Assembly (NCBI GenBank): GCA_027313705.1
Contig: DAHVDE010000115.1
Span: forward strand, 1-64,000
Reading direction: 5' to 3'
DNA from: Actinomycetota bacterium
Lineage (GTDB): Bacteria > Actinomycetota > Actinomycetes > Streptosporangiales > Streptosporangiaceae
DNA length: 64,000 bases
Each line of letters opens with the position of its first letter. The stretch's first letter is position 1. The notes under the pieces were generated by a model. That model was not told the DNA's origin and did not search any database. It saw nothing but the letters and a program-made list of their open reading frames with translations. The position numbers and the translations under genes were made by a program. This document shows positions 18,909 to 28,203 of this stretch, in pieces.

Positions 18909-20468
18909 GTGGTTTCGCAGAGTGCAGGTCCTGTCCTTGTCATGGATTTCGGCGCCCAGTACGCGCAACTGATTGCCCGCCGGGTGCGGGAGTGTCACGT
19001 CTACTCAGAGATCGTCCCGGCAATGTCGTCCCTGGCCGACATTCTGCAAAAAAACCCCTCAGCGATCATCTTGTCTGGCGGACCTGCGTCCGTGTATGCG
19101 GCCGGCGCGATGCCGGCGCCGCCTGGCCTCTTCGAGGCAGGGATTCCCGTGCTCGGTATCTGCTACGGCTTCCAGTTGATGATTCACGGCCTGGGCGGCA
19201 CCGTCGAGCGGACCGGGGCAGGCGAATACGGCGCGGCGGTGCTCGATCGGCCTGACGGCGCAGGGACATTGCTCGCCGGGCTGCCTGAGCGGATGCGGGT
19301 GTGGATGTCGCACGGCGACACCGCCACGGTCGCGCCCGCCGGGTTCGCGGTCACCGCGAGCACGCCAGGCACGCCCGTGGCCGTGGCCGAGAACCCTGAC
19401 CGCGGCCTCTACGGCATGCAGTTCCACCCGGAGGTCGGGCACACCGAGCACGGGATGGCCATGCTGCGGCACTTCCTGCAAGCTGCTGGCTGCCGAGCCG
19501 AGTGGACCACGTCGGGCATCATCGACGATCAGGTGGAACTGGTCAAGAGCACCGTGGGCGAAGGCCGGGCGATTTGCGGTCTTTCCGGCGGTGTTGACTC
19601 CGCCGTGGCAGCGGCCCTGGTGCAGCGGGCCATCGGCAGTCGTCTTACTTGCGTGTTCGTCGACCACGGGTTGCTAAGAAAAAATGAAGCGGAACAGGTG
19701 GAGCGAGATTTCGTCGCGGCCACCGGCGTGGACCTGGTCGTGGTGCGGGCACAGTCCGACTTCGCGGTCGCCCTGGCGGGCGTCACCGACCCGGAGAGCA
19801 AACGCAAGATCATCGGCCGGGAATTCATCAGGGCATTCGAGCGCACCGCGCGGGCTATCGCGGCCGGGCAGGAAGCGCCGGAATTCCTGGTGCAGGGGAC
19901 ACTTTACCCCGATGTCGTGGAATCCGGCGGCGGCAGGGGTACCGCCAACATCAAGTCGCACCACAACGTCGGCGGCTTGCCTGAGGACCTCGGGTTCAAG
20001 CTGGTCGAGCCGCTGCGGACGCTGTTCAAAGACGAGGTGCGCGCGATCGGCGCCCAGCTCGGCCTGCCGCCGCAGATCGTGTGGCGGCAGCCGTTCCCCG
20101 GTCCTGGACTGGCGATCAGGATCGTCGGTGAGGCCACCGCGGAGCGGTTGCGGATCGTGCGGGACGCCGACGCGATCGCGCGGGAAGAGCTCAGCTCGGC
20201 CGGTCTCGACCGGCAGATCTGGCAGTGCCCGGTAGTCCTGCTTGCCGACGTCAGGTCGGTCGGAGTGCAGGGCGATGGCCGCAGCTACGGTTACCCGATC
20301 GTGCTGCGCCCAGTGACCAGCGAGGACGCCATGACCGCCGACTGGGCGCGGCTGCCTGACGCCGTGCTGGCGCGCATCTCGACCAGGATCACCAACGAGG
20401 TGCCCGAGGTAAACCGGGTGGTACTCGACATCACCAGCAAACCGCCTGGCACCATCGAGTGGGAATAA
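18909..20468 (+). CDS. guaA: GMP synthase (glutamine-hydrolysing)
   Basis: Converts XMP to GMP using ATP and glutamine. 519 residues. Class I glutamine amidotransferase domain about 8–200: nucleophile Cys in [10 protein letters not shown], and His and Glu in [16 protein letters not shown] pyrophosphatase domain about 215–395 with PP-loop [13 protein letters not shown]-terminal dimerisation domain with [13 protein letters not shown] and the family's ending KPPGTIEWE. The GTG start at 18909 has no ribosome site and a -10-like hexamer 6 nt upstream, so translation is probably leaderless. It is convergent with kynU, with 6 nt between the stops. Confidence 0.98.
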   Translation: MVSQSAGPVLVMDFGAQYAQLIARRVRECHVYSEIVPAMSSLADILQKNPSAIILSGGPASVYAAGAMPAPPGLFEAGIPVLGICYGFQLMIHGLGGTVERTGAGEYGAAVLDRPDGAGTLLAGLPERMRVWMSHGDTATVAPAGFAVTASTPGTPVAVAENPDRGLYGMQFHPEVGHTEHGMAMLRHFLQAAGCRAEWTTSGIIDDQVELVKSTVGEGRAICGLSGGVDSAVAAALVQRAIGSRLTCVFVDHGLLRKNEAEQVERDFVAATGVDLVVVRAQSDFAVALAGVTDPESKRKIIGREFIRAFERTARAIAAGQEAPEFLVQGTLYPDVVESGGGRGTANIKSHHNVGGLPEDLGFKLVEPLRTLFKDEVRAIGAQLGLPPQIVWRQPFPGPGLAIRIVGEATAERLRIVRDADAIAREELSSAGLDRQIWQCPVVLLADVRSVGVQGDGRSYGYPIVLRPVTSEDAMTADWARLPDAVLARISTRITNEVPEVNRVVLDITSKPPGTIEWE

Positions 20469-20474
20469 GCCGGC

Positions 20475-21740
20475 TCAGGTGACCCGGGAGAGCGGCGGGG
20501 CCAGGCTTGAGTAGGTCCCGTCGGCCATGATGGTTCTCAGCCGGTCCATGGCGTCCCAGATATCAGTGAAGCGAGTGATCACGGCGGCCGGACCCAGCCT
20601 CAGCCGATCGGGCGTGCGGTAGTCACCGGTGACGCCGGCGGCGATGAGTGCCTGGCTGATCCGCCAGGCGTCCGGGTGACTGAGCGTGACATGTCCGCCG
20701 CGTCTGGCGTCGGCGCGGGGGGAGGCGAGGCTGAAACCGTGCGGTGCCAGCCACTGGTCTGCGAGGTAAATCAGGTAGCCGGTGAGGGTGACCGACTTGG
20801 CGCGCAGGCGTGCCATTCCGGCTTCGCCAAGCAGTTTGGTGCCCTCGGCGACGGCCACTGTGCCCAGGATCTGCGGCGTGCCGGTCGCGAAGTGCTCGAT
20901 TCCTGGTACCGGGTCGTAGGCAGGCCCCATCGCGAACTGGTCGGCCTGGCCGAACCAGCCCCACACCGGCTGCCGCAGCCTGCTTTGGAGCCCGGTCCTG
21001 ACATAGAGAATCGCGGGTGCTCCGGGGCCGGCGTTGACGTACTTGTAGGTGCAGCCGACCGCGAGGTCGGCGCCGCTCGCGTCGAGTTCGATCGGCACCG
21101 CGCCGATCGAGTGGCAAAGGTCCCACAGCATCAGCGCGCCGCAGTCGTGCACCAGGTCTGTGATCCTCGGCATGTCGGCGAGCGCGCCACTGCGGTAAGC
21201 GACGTGTGAAAGGCTGACCAGGGCGACGTCAGGTCCGAGCGCGCTGCGCAGTGCGTCCTCGCTGACGCCCTCGTCCAGGTCGGTGTGGATCATGCGCAGT
21301 TCGCAGCCGCGCTGAGCCGCGATCCCCTGAAGCACGTACCTGTCGGTAGGGAAGTTGTCGTCGTCGGTGATGATGACCCTGCGGCCAGGCTGGGCGTCGA
21401 GTGCCGCGTTCACCAGCTTGAAGAGGTTGACCGTGGTCGAGTCGCTGACCAGGGTCTGGCCTGGCGCGGCACCGACGAGGTGCTCGCCCACGAGGTCGCC
21501 GGTCTCGCGCGGGAGTCCGACCCAGTGGTCCCAGGAACTGACCAGGCCTGCGCCCCACTCCTGGCTTACGACTTCGGCGATCCTCGCCTGCGTGGCCAGC
21601 GGCAGCGGGCCGAGAGAGTTGCCGTCAAGGTAGATCTGGTTTCCGCCGGCCCTTGCAAAGCTGTCCCTGAACCTGGCCAGGGGGTCGGCGGCGTCGAGTT
21701 GTTCGGCATATGTCCGGTCGAGCGGCAATGCGGTAGTCAC
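20475..21740 (-). CDS. kynU: Kynureninase
   Basis: PLP enzyme that cleaves kynurenine to anthranilate and alanine in tryptophan breakdown. 421 residues from a GTG at 21740. The N-terminal YLDGNSLGPLP and the region DSTTVNLFKL, ITDDDNFPTDRY are typical. The PLP lysine is in GCTYKYVNAGPGAPA, preceded by LMLWDLCHSIGAVP. The start has TATCGT 6 nt upstream and no ribosome site, so it is probably leaderless. Tryptophan 2,3-dioxygenase and kynurenine formamidase are not next to it. Confidence 0.95.
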   Translation of the reverse strand: MTTALPLDRTYAEQLDAADPLARFRDSFARAGGNQIYLDGNSLGPLPLATQARIAEVVSQEWGAGLVSSWDHWVGLPRETGDLVGEHLVGAAPGQTLVSDSTTVNLFKLVNAALDAQPGRRVIITDDDNFPTDRYVLQGIAAQRGCELRMIHTDLDEGVSEDALRSALGPDVALVSLSHVAYRSGALADMPRITDLVHDCGALMLWDLCHSIGAVPIELDASGADLAVGCTYKYVNAGPGAPAILYVRTGLQSRLRQPVWGWFGQADQFAMGPAYDPVPGIEHFATGTPQILGTVAVAEGTKLLGEAGMARLRAKSVTLTGYLIYLADQWLAPHGFSLASPRADARRGGHVTLSHPDAWRISQALIAAGVTGDYRTPDRLRLGPAAVITRFTDIWDAMDRLRTIMADGTYSSLAPPLSRVT

Positions 21741-21746
21741 CAGCCA

Positions 21747-21752
21747 ACGATA
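21747..21752 (-). promoter_or_regulatory. -10 box for leaderless kynU
   Basis: TATCGT on the minus strand, ending 6 nt before the GTG start. Confidence 0.4.
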
Positions 21753-21794
21753 ACTAGCCGCTCGTTCGCCACCAAGCCCCCGTCTGATGCTTGG

Positions 21795-22739
21795 TCAATG
21801 CCGGCGTAGCCGGCGGCGCCAGCCGATGATAATCACTGCGGTCACGCCTGCCAGGACGGGGAGTGACCGCTTGAGCACCGGAATCCCTGCCACTTTGAGC
21901 AGGTTAAGTGAATCGTCCTTGCGCCTGACCGGACGCCGCCGCGCCGTGGCCTTGACGGTCGCGTCGGCACCTGAAACCGTGCCCTGGCCATTCGACGCAG
22001 CCTTCGGCGCGGACGTGTCCTGGGTGTTCTTGTCGCCGGCGGCAGGCGTGGCCTGCGCTTCGCCGGCTGATGCCAGGGCCAGGCCGTGCTCGGCCAGCTT
22101 CGCCGTGATCTCGTCTAGTGACGCCGGGCCGATTCCGTCGAGCGCGAGCAGGTCTTCTGAGGTCTTCGCTGTCAGCTGGCTGGTGGTGGTGATGCCGTCC
22201 TTGTGCAGGACTGATACCGTCCGCGCGTTCAGGTGCAGGTCCTGGATCGGGAGGTCGGCTTGCCCGGCAGGGGAATCCGGTGCAGGTTCCGCCTCGCTCT
22301 CGGCGAGCATGGCGGCGAGGTTGTCGGCGAAGATGCCGATCAGCTTGCCGCCGACCTCGTTCATCACGCCCCGGCCGAACTGCGCTGGCTTGCCGGTCAC
22401 GTTCATGGTCGTCTGCACGGTGACGCGAGTTTGCCTGCCGCTACCTTCGAGGAAAGAGCGGACCGTGGCGGACGCCGTGCCCGCACCCTTCGTTTCCTTG
22501 CCTGAGGCGTCCATCCTGATGACGCCCGCGGCCTGGTCTTTCTCGACGATCTCCGCCTTGCCGGTGTAGGTCATGCTGATCGGCCCCACCTTGACCTTTA
22601 TCCGGCCGCTGATCACGTCGCCGTCGACCGAGTCGAGGGTGGCGCCAGGCATGCAGGGCGCCACCCTTTCGACGTCGAGCAGCACATCCCAGGCCCGCTC
22701 CATAGGGACCGGGACGGTGAATGAGTGCTCTAGTTCCAT
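21795..22739 (-). CDS. coxG: CoxG-type SRPBCC protein fused to an RNA polymerase alphaCTD-like domain
   Basis: 314 residues. Residues 1–146 form a CoxG/SRPBCC lipid-binding fold: HSFTVPVPMERAWDVLLD, then VAPCMPGATLD and GRIKVKVGPISMTYTG. CoxG proteins work with Mo-dependent CO dehydrogenases at the membrane. Residues about 163–223 align without gaps to the C-terminal domain of the RNA polymerase alpha subunit, including LPIQDLHLNARTVSVL and the helix-hairpin-helix LLALDGIGPASLDEI. The arginine equivalent to E. coli R265 is kept. An Ala/Thr/Lys-rich linker follows, then one membrane helix (about 288–306) and a basic tail RRRLRRH. It is the last gene of the cox operon, 63 nt after coxM, with GGGAG 8 nt before its ATG. 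The domain may act as a protein-protein or nucleic-acid contact; its role is unknown. Confidence 0.88.
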   Translation of the reverse strand: MELEHSFTVPVPMERAWDVLLDVERVAPCMPGATLDSVDGDVISGRIKVKVGPISMTYTGKAEIVEKDQAAGVIRMDASGKETKGAGTASATVRSFLEGSGRQTRVTVQTTMNVTGKPAQFGRGVMNEVGGKLIGIFADNLAAMLAESEAEPAPDSPAGQADLPIQDLHLNARTVSVLHKDGITTTSQLTAKTSEDLLALDGIGPASLDEITAKLAEHGLALASAGEAQATPAAGDKNTQDTSAPKAASNGQGTVSGADATVKATARRRPVRRKDDSLNLLKVAGIPVLKRSLPVLAGVTAVIIIGWRRRLRRH

Positions 22740-22802
22740 CTCGTTAAGCTCCCGCTCAGTAAACCAACGCTAAACCAACGCCGGAAGCGCGGTCGCGGAT
22801 GT

Positions 22803-23666
22803 CTAATCCGCCGCCCGTGCCGCCGCAGCCAGTGCCCGGCCGGTCAGTACCCGCGCGAGGTGGCGCCGGTAGTCGGGCGCGCCGTGCAGGTCTGCCGGTG
22901 GTTCGGTTCCATCGGCCGCGCTCGCCGCAGCCGCGCTGAGCGCAGCACGGGTGGCCTGCGCCCCAGCGACAGCCGCCTCGGTGGCGGTCGCCCTGATCGG
23001 GACCGAGCCCATGTTCGTGAGCCCGACCCTGGCTTGCGTCACATGCCCGTTCGATCGCCTGGCCAATGCGGCCACGCCGACGATCGCCCAAGCCTGCGCG
23101 GTTCGGTGGAACTTCTCGTAACGATAACCCCACTCAGGTCCGAGCTTTGGCACCCGTACCCCGGTAAGGACCTCGTTGGGTGCGAGAGCCGTGGTCAGGT
23201 AGTCGATGAAGAACTCAGCGGCGGGGATTTCCCTGTCGCCGTCTGGGCCAGTGGCCGCCATCCTGGCTTCGAGTGCCAGCGCTACCGCAGGCAGGTCGCC
23301 CGCCGGGTCGCCGTGGGAAAGGGAGCCTCCGATGGTTCCCCTGTGGCGGACAGCAGGATCGGCCACGGTGCCCGCGGCCTGCGCAAGCAGGCCGCAGTGC
23401 TCGGCGATCAGCGCGTCGCGAGTGAGGTCGTAGTGAGTCGTGCCCGCGCCGATGAGCAGCGAGTCGCCCTCGTCGATGACCTCGCGAAGCTCGGCTACAC
23501 CGCTGATGTCGACGAGCAGTTCAGGATAGGAAAGCCTGAGCCGCAGCAGCGGCAGCAGGCTCTGGCCGCCGGCGATGACCTTGGCGTCCTCGCCGGCGTT
23601 TTCCAGGGCGGCGACGGCGTCGTTCACCGTGGCCGCCTTGAAGTAGTCAAACTTCGCGGGAATCAT
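22803..23666 (-). CDS. coxM: CO-dehydrogenase-like medium subunit (FAD-binding)
   Basis: FAD-binding subunit that passes electrons from the iron-sulfur subunit. About 287 residues from an ATG at 23666, which overlaps the coxL stop by ATGA, so translation is coupled. The N-terminal FDYFKAATVNDAV and the FAD motifs VIAGGQSLLPLLRLRL and RHRGTIGGSLSHGDPAGDLP are present. The C-terminal half has GYRYEKFHRTAQAWAIVGVA. Second last gene of the operon. Confidence 0.95.
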   Translation of the reverse strand: MIPAKFDYFKAATVNDAVAALENAGEDAKVIAGGQSLLPLLRLRLSYPELLVDISGVAELREVIDEGDSLLIGAGTTHYDLTRDALIAEHCGLLAQAAGTVADPAVRHRGTIGGSLSHGDPAGDLPAVALALEARMAATGPDGDREIPAAEFFIDYLTTALAPNEVLTGVRVPKLGPEWGYRYEKFHRTAQAWAIVGVAALARRSNGHVTQARVGLTNMGSVPIRATATEAAVAGAQATRAALSAAAASAADGTEPPADLHGAPDYRRHLARVLTGRALAAAARAAD

Positions 23667-26032
23667 GCCGCGCCTCCGGTCGTATTCGCTGCCTTCGCCG
23701 TCTCGATAGCCCGCCAGACTCGTTCCGGGGAGCACGGCATTGTCACGTCCCTTATCCCGAAGGGCCTCAGCGCATCGACGACCGCGTTCACCACGGCAGG
23801 CGTCGAGGCGATCGTGCCCGCTTCGCCTACGCCCTTGACGCCGAGACGGTTCGCGGCCGGGCTCTCGGTCCGGTCGGTGATGTAGGAAGGCAGGTCAGCC
23901 GCTGACGGCACCAGGTAGTCAGCGAACGTCGTGGTCAGCAGGTTGCCCGCGTCGTCGTAGACGGCCTCTTCGTAAAGGGCCTGGCCGATACCCTGGGCGA
24001 TGCCGCCGTGTACCTGGCCGTCCACGATCAGCGGGTTCACTACCTTGCCGATATCGTCGACCGCCACGTACTTCCTGATCGAGACCATGCCGGTGTCGGT
24101 GTCCACCTCCACCGCGCACAGGTGCGTGCCGTGCGGGAAGGAGAAGTTCTCCGGGTCGTAGGTCGAGTCGGAATCGAGCGAGGGCTCGACCCCATCAGGC
24201 AGGTTGTGGGCGGCGAAAGTCGCCAGCGCGACTTCCTGGATCGAGACCACCTTGCCGCCGCCCACGCTGAACTTGCCGTGGCTGAACTCGACCGACTCGG
24301 GCGGGGCTTCGAGCATCGCCGAGGCGATGACCTTGGCCTTGGCGATCACCTTGTCGCAGGCGCCGACCACGGCCATGCCGCCTACCGCCAGCGACCTCGA
24401 TCCGTAGGTGTCCATGCCCTTGGGCGACACCTGGGTATCGCCGTGCAGCACCCTGATGTGCTCGAAAGGCACGCCAAGCTGGTCGGCCACGATCTGGCTC
24501 CAGGCTGTCTCGTGACCTTGGCCGTGCGCGCTCGACCCGGTGACCACCTCGACCTTGCCTGTCGGCAGCATCCTGATCGACGCGCTTTCCCAGCCGCCCG
24601 CTCCGTAAGACAGCGAGCCGAGGACGCGGGAGGGCGCCAGACCGCACATCTCGGTGTAGGTGGAAACTCCGATCCCCAGCCTTACCGGGTCGTTCTCGCT
24701 GATCCTGCGTTCTTGCTCGGCCCTCAGTTCGTCGTAGCCGAGTAGTTCCCTGGCACGTGCCGTCGCCGCCTCATAGTTTCCCGAGTCGTAGGTCAGGCCG
24801 CAGATGGATGTGAAGGGAAATTCCTCGTGCTTGATCCAGTTGCGCTCGCGCACCTCTAGCGGATCGAGCTCGAGTTCGGCCGCCAGTTCGTCCATGATCC
24901 GCTCGATCCCGAACGTGGCCTCCGGCCGCCCGGCACCGCGGTAGGCGTCGGTGGGCATCTTGGTGGTGAAGACCCCGGTGCACTTGAACGAGTAAGCGTC
25001 CATCTTGTAGATGGCGGGGAACATGAACGCGCCGAGCAGCGGAACGCCTGGAGTGACAAGCATCAGGTAAGCGCCCATGTCGGCGAGCAGGTCGACCGAC
25101 AGGCCCCTGATCCGGCCGTCGCTGTCCGCGGCGATCTTGATGCGCTGCCATTGGTCGCGGCCGTGGTGCACGGTCAGGTTGCCCTCGGTGCGTGACTCGG
25201 TCCACTTGACCGGCTTGCCGAGCTTGCGCGAGATCAGCACGGCGAGCACTTCTTCCGCCGTGACCTGAAGCTTGGACCCGAAGCCGCCGCCGACATCAGG
25301 GGCGATGACCCTGATGTCTTGTTCGGGTATGCCAAAGAAGGCCGCGAGCGCGAACCTGAGCACGTGCGGGATCTGGGTCGCCGACCACAGCGTCACCTGG
25401 TCGCCGTCCCAGGCGGAAACGACCGCCCTTGGCTCCATCGCGCATGGGATAAGCCGCTGCTGCCGGTAGTCGCGCTGGATCACGACCGGCGCGTTCGCGA
25501 ACGCCGCGTCGAGATCTCCGGCGGCGAATACCCATTCGTAGCTCTTGTTGCCTGCCTCGTGCACCTTCGGCGAATCCTCCGCGAGTGCCTCACGCATGTC
25601 GAGTACCGGCGGGAGGTTCTCGTAGGTGACGTCCACTGCGGCCAGCGCGTCCGCCGCGGTATAGCGGTCCCTGGCGATCACCGCGGCTACCGCCTCGCCG
25701 ACGTAGCGGACCTCGTCGACCGCCATCGGCGGGTGAGGCGGGATCACGATGTCCTCGGTCACCGGCCATGCGCACGGCAGGCTGCCCTGCTGATCGGCCA
25801 GGTCGGCGCCAGTGAACGCGGCCACGACGCCCGGCATCTTCAGCGCGCCGCTGACATCGACAGAAACGACCTTGGCGTGAGCGACCGGGCTGCGGACGAA
25901 GGCCATGTGCAGCATGCCCGGCAGCACGATATTGTCGGTCCAGTTGGTCTGGCCGGTGATGAGCCTGGCATCTTCCTTACGGCGACGGGCCCGGCCAAGC
26001 TCGGCGACCGGCGGTTCCTCGGTAACAGTCAT
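23663..26032 (-). CDS. coxL: CO-dehydrogenase-like large subunit, form II (molybdopterin)
   Basis: Catalytic molybdenum-cofactor subunit of the xanthine oxidase family, 789 residues. The active-site loop reads AYRGAGR (residues about 363–369), which marks form II rather than true form I CO dehydrogenase (AYXCSFR). Whether it oxidises CO, an aldehyde or a heterocycle is therefore open. Other Mo-cofactor motifs are [11 protein letters not shown] and, near the C-terminus, [10 protein letters not shown] with the catalytic glutamate. The gene overlaps coxS and coxM by ATGA at each end. No Mo-cofactor maturation genes (coxD/E/F) are found around it. Confidence 0.95.
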   Translation of the reverse strand: MTVTEEPPVAELGRARRRKEDARLITGQTNWTDNIVLPGMLHMAFVRSPVAHAKVVSVDVSGALKMPGVVAAFTGADLADQQGSLPCAWPVTEDIVIPPHPPMAVDEVRYVGEAVAAVIARDRYTAADALAAVDVTYENLPPVLDMREALAEDSPKVHEAGNKSYEWVFAAGDLDAAFANAPVVIQRDYRQQRLIPCAMEPRAVVSAWDGDQVTLWSATQIPHVLRFALAAFFGIPEQDIRVIAPDVGGGFGSKLQVTAEEVLAVLISRKLGKPVKWTESRTEGNLTVHHGRDQWQRIKIAADSDGRIRGLSVDLLADMGAYLMLVTPGVPLLGAFMFPAIYKMDAYSFKCTGVFTTKMPTDAYRGAGRPEATFGIERIMDELAAELELDPLEVRERNWIKHEEFPFTSICGLTYDSGNYEAATARARELLGYDELRAEQERRISENDPVRLGIGVSTYTEMCGLAPSRVLGSLSYGAGGWESASIRMLPTGKVEVVTGSSAHGQGHETAWSQIVADQLGVPFEHIRVLHGDTQVSPKGMDTYGSRSLAVGGMAVVGACDKVIAKAKVIASAMLEAPPESVEFSHGKFSVGGGKVVSIQEVALATFAAHNLPDGVEPSLDSDSTYDPENFSFPHGTHLCAVEVDTDTGMVSIRKYVAVDDIGKVVNPLIVDGQVHGGIAQGIGQALYEEAVYDDAGNLLTTTFADYLVPSAADLPSYITDRTESPAANRLGVKGVGEAGTIASTPAVVNAVVDALRPFGIRDVTMPCSPERVWRAIETAKAANTTGGAA

Positions 26033-26496
26033 CGGGCCGCTCCTGCCTGCGATGCGCTGCGGACAGCGCGGACGATGTGCTCATAGCCCGTGCACCGGCA
26101 CAGGTTGCCTTCTAGTCCCTCGCGGATCTGCTCGTCGGTCGGGTTCGGGTTGTCCCGCAGCAGGTCGACGCTCGCGAGGATCATGCCAGGCGTGCAGTAA
26201 CCGCACTGGAGCGCGTGCTCCTCGTGGAACGCGCGCTGAAGCGGATGCAACTCGCCGTCGGCCAGGCCTTCGATCGTGGTAATGTCCGCGCCGTCCGCCT
26301 GGACGGCGAGCACCGAGCAACTCTTGACGGACACGCCGTTCATCAGCACAGTGCATGCGCCGCAGTTGGACGTATCGCATCCAATGGGTGTACCGGTCTT
26401 CCCGAGCACATCTCTTAGATAGTGCACGAGCAGCAGCCTTGCCTCTACCTGGTCGACGTAGCTGACCCCGTCGACGGTCACCTTTATCTCGGTCAT
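26029..26496 (-). CDS. coxS: CO-dehydrogenase-like small subunit ([2Fe-2S])
   Basis: About 155 residues with two [2Fe-2S] clusters: a plant-ferredoxin type set in [11 protein letters not shown] plus a later Cys in SVKSCSV, and a four-helix set in [10 protein letters not shown] and LCRCTGY. The ATG at 26496 is preferred because GAGGAG lies 7 nt upstream; the frame begins five codons earlier. It is the first gene of coxS-coxL-coxM-coxG and its stop overlaps the coxL start. Confidence 0.95.
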   Translation of the reverse strand: MTEIKVTVDGVSYVDQVEARLLLVHYLRDVLGKTGTPIGCDTSNCGACTVLMNGVSVKSCSVLAVQADGADITTIEGLADGELHPLQRAFHEEHALQCGYCTPGMILASVDLLRDNPNPTDEQIREGLEGNLCRCTGYEHIVRAVRSASQAGAAR

Positions 26497-26562
26497 TCGC
26501 TGGCTCCTCAAAGACGGCTGATGCGCCTGATGCCAAACCTAGAACCGGCGTACCCCGTGGCA

Positions 26563-26587
26563 CCAGTCCTCACTCGGTGCGGACTGG
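26563..26587. terminator. Inverted repeat between the GDT1 gene and coxS
   Basis: CCAGTCC-N11-GGACTGG, a perfect 7-bp repeat. It lies 44 nt after the stop of the exporter gene and 67 nt before coxS, both minus strand. It could be a terminator for the first or an operator for the second. Confidence 0.45.
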
Positions 26588-26630
26588 CCTGAGCGAGGTG
26601 GATGGCGGGGGTGGGGCGTAATTGATGGGG

Positions 26631-27212
26631 TCAGCTGGTGATCGCGTTGACCAGTGCGAAGCTGGCCAAGGCCGCCATCGCGATCGCGACCAGCCTGGTG
26701 ATCAGACGGACAGGCAAGAACCTCGTGATCACCCGGCCGAAGGCGGCGACAATGGCAGCGACCGACCACAAGGCGAGCAGGCTGCCAAGGCCGACGGCCA
26801 GCGGGTCGTGGTATTTGGCGCCCAGATCCACGACCAGGATCTGGGTGAGGTCGCCGAACTCGGCGGCCAGAACCAGGCCGAAGCTCGTGGCGGCCACGCG
26901 GGTAAACGCGGGCGTGCCAGGCTCGCGGGCTTCCTTGCCAGCGCCTTCGCCGTGCGTGCGCAGCAGCAGCCAGGCGCAGGCCAGGAACAGCAAGGCGACT
27001 ATCACCTCGAGCAGGCGATGCGGCAGCAGAGTGAGGAGGCTGCCGATGGTGAGCGCGAGGCCGACGTGCACGGTGAAGGCGGCGGCCGCGCCCGCAAAGA
27101 CCGGGAGCGGCCGGTACCTGGTGGCGAGGGTCAGGCAGGCGAACGCCGTCTTGTCCGGCAGTTCGGCGGTGAAGACAAACGCGAAGCACAGGAGGCAGAC
27201 GGAAAGGCTCAA
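26631..27212 (-). CDS. GDT1/TMEM165 family cation (Mn2+/Ca2+) exporter
   Basis: 193-residue membrane protein with two repeats of the family signature E-x-G-D-(K/R)-(T/S). The first copy reads TAELPDKTAF, where the G is replaced by P, and the second AAEFGDLTQIL. Six hydrophobic segments fit the UPF0016 family, which exports manganese in bacteria. The start is a TTG at 27212 with AAGGAA 6 nt upstream. A yybP-ykoY manganese riboswitch lies directly upstream, which strongly supports Mn2+ as the substrate. Confidence 0.93.
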   Translation of the reverse strand: MSLSVCLLCFAFVFTAELPDKTAFACLTLATRYRPLPVFAGAAAAFTVHVGLALTIGSLLTLLPHRLLEVIVALLFLACAWLLLRTHGEGAGKEAREPGTPAFTRVAATSFGLVLAAEFGDLTQILVVDLGAKYHDPLAVGLGSLLALWSVAAIVAAFGRVITRFLPVRLITRLVAIAMAALASFALVNAITS

Positions 27213-27253
27213 GTGAGTTCCTTACCTGTCCTGGCCGCGTTAGGGCAGGCAGG

Positions 27254-27378
27254 CCTTCGGCGCGGCAGCTAGTAGCTGGCAGCCGAAGGTCTCGCTCGGC
27301 ACCTTGAAAGGCGCCCCAGATCACCGGGCTCAGTTGAGCCGTGTTGACGATGGTCCTGGCGGGAGCTACTCCCCTTCG
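27254..27378 (-). ncRNA. yybP-ykoY manganese riboswitch with expression platform
   Basis: The aptamer runs from 27378 down to 27284. Its 5' side reads CGAAGGGGAGTAGC and its 3' side GCGAGACCTTCGG, matching the invariant GGGGAGUAG and AGACCUU elements, with P1 formed by CGAAGG and CCTTCG. GTCAACA lies between them as in the family. The 3' strand of P1 (CCTTCGGC, 27289–27282) is also complementary to GCCGAAGG at 27261–27254, so P1 and a second hairpin exclude each other. Mn2+ binding would stabilise P1 and free the downstream strand. The riboswitch sits 40–70 nt before the exporter's ribosome site. Confidence 0.88.
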
Positions 27379-27427
27379 TTGGGCAAATGATAACGGACCG
27401 GCCGGAGACTTCCCCGTTCGCGGTACA

Positions 27428-28147
27428 TCATCCGGTCTGTAGCACTTGGAACATCTCGGCCAGGCGCCCTTCCGCGAGTCCGCCGAGTTGTGCTGACCGG
27501 ATTAGCCAGCCGCGGAGGAACTCCTCGAGGTTGTCCATGTGGCCGGTCTGGCTCTCATGAGCGCGCAGCGCCGCAACCTTCCTGCTGAACGTTTCCGTGA
27601 CGTCCACGAAGCGCTCGGACTGCGGCCCTGCCATCATCCAGACCTCGCCCACCGTCCATGGCTGAAGACCCTCGTCGGCGAGTAGTTCAGGGAAGGCGAA
27701 CTGATTCCTGGCGTCTGGGTAGACGGCGTCGAGCGCCGCGGAACCAACCGCGCGGTGATCGGGATGGCTGGCCGGCATGCGCGTGTAGTTGCGCTCGGGT
27801 GACTGGCAGAGCACCCGATCGGGCCTGACCTGCCTGATAACCCTGGCGAGGTCACGCCGCAGCCCGATCGTGGCCTCGACGCGGCCGTCTGGATAGCCAA
27901 GGAAACGCACGTCGTCAACGCCGACGCACTTAGCTGCGGCGGCTTGCTCGGCGCGCCTGAGCACGGCCATGTCGGCGCGGCTCACGGAAGGGTCGCTGCC
28001 GCCGGCGTCGCCGTCGGTGACCACGCAGTAGGTCACATCCAGGCCGGCGTCGGTCCAGGCAGCGACCGTTCCTGCCGCTCCGAAGTCCACGTCGTCGGGA
28101 TGCGCGGTGATTACCAGGACTCGTCTGATCTCGGTTTCTTCAGGCAC
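27428..28147 (-). CDS. PIG-L (LmbE) family deacetylase
   Basis: 239 residues, zinc-dependent N-acetylglucosamine-type deacetylase fold related to MshB. The metal motif is ITAHPDDVDFGAAGT, followed by VVTDGDAGG and, later, the third metal ligand in SHPDHRAVGSAAL. The substrate is unknown; MshB-like mycothiol work or deacetylation of a sugar conjugate are possible. The GTG start at 28147 has no clear ribosome site. It lies 56 nt after the aldehyde dehydrogenase gene on the same strand and may be co-transcribed. Confidence 0.9.
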   Translation of the reverse strand: MPEETEIRRVLVITAHPDDVDFGAAGTVAAWTDAGLDVTYCVVTDGDAGGSDPSVSRADMAVLRRAEQAAAAKCVGVDDVRFLGYPDGRVEATIGLRRDLARVIRQVRPDRVLCQSPERNYTRMPASHPDHRAVGSAALDAVYPDARNQFAFPELLADEGLQPWTVGEVWMMAGPQSERFVDVTETFSRKVAALRAHESQTGHMDNLEEFLRGWLIRSAQLGGLAEGRLAEMFQVLQTG

Positions 28148-28203
28148 GTCGCCTAGAACCCGGCTCAGTAAGGCGTCATTCCCTGCTTCGCGTGCCCTGC
28201 CGT

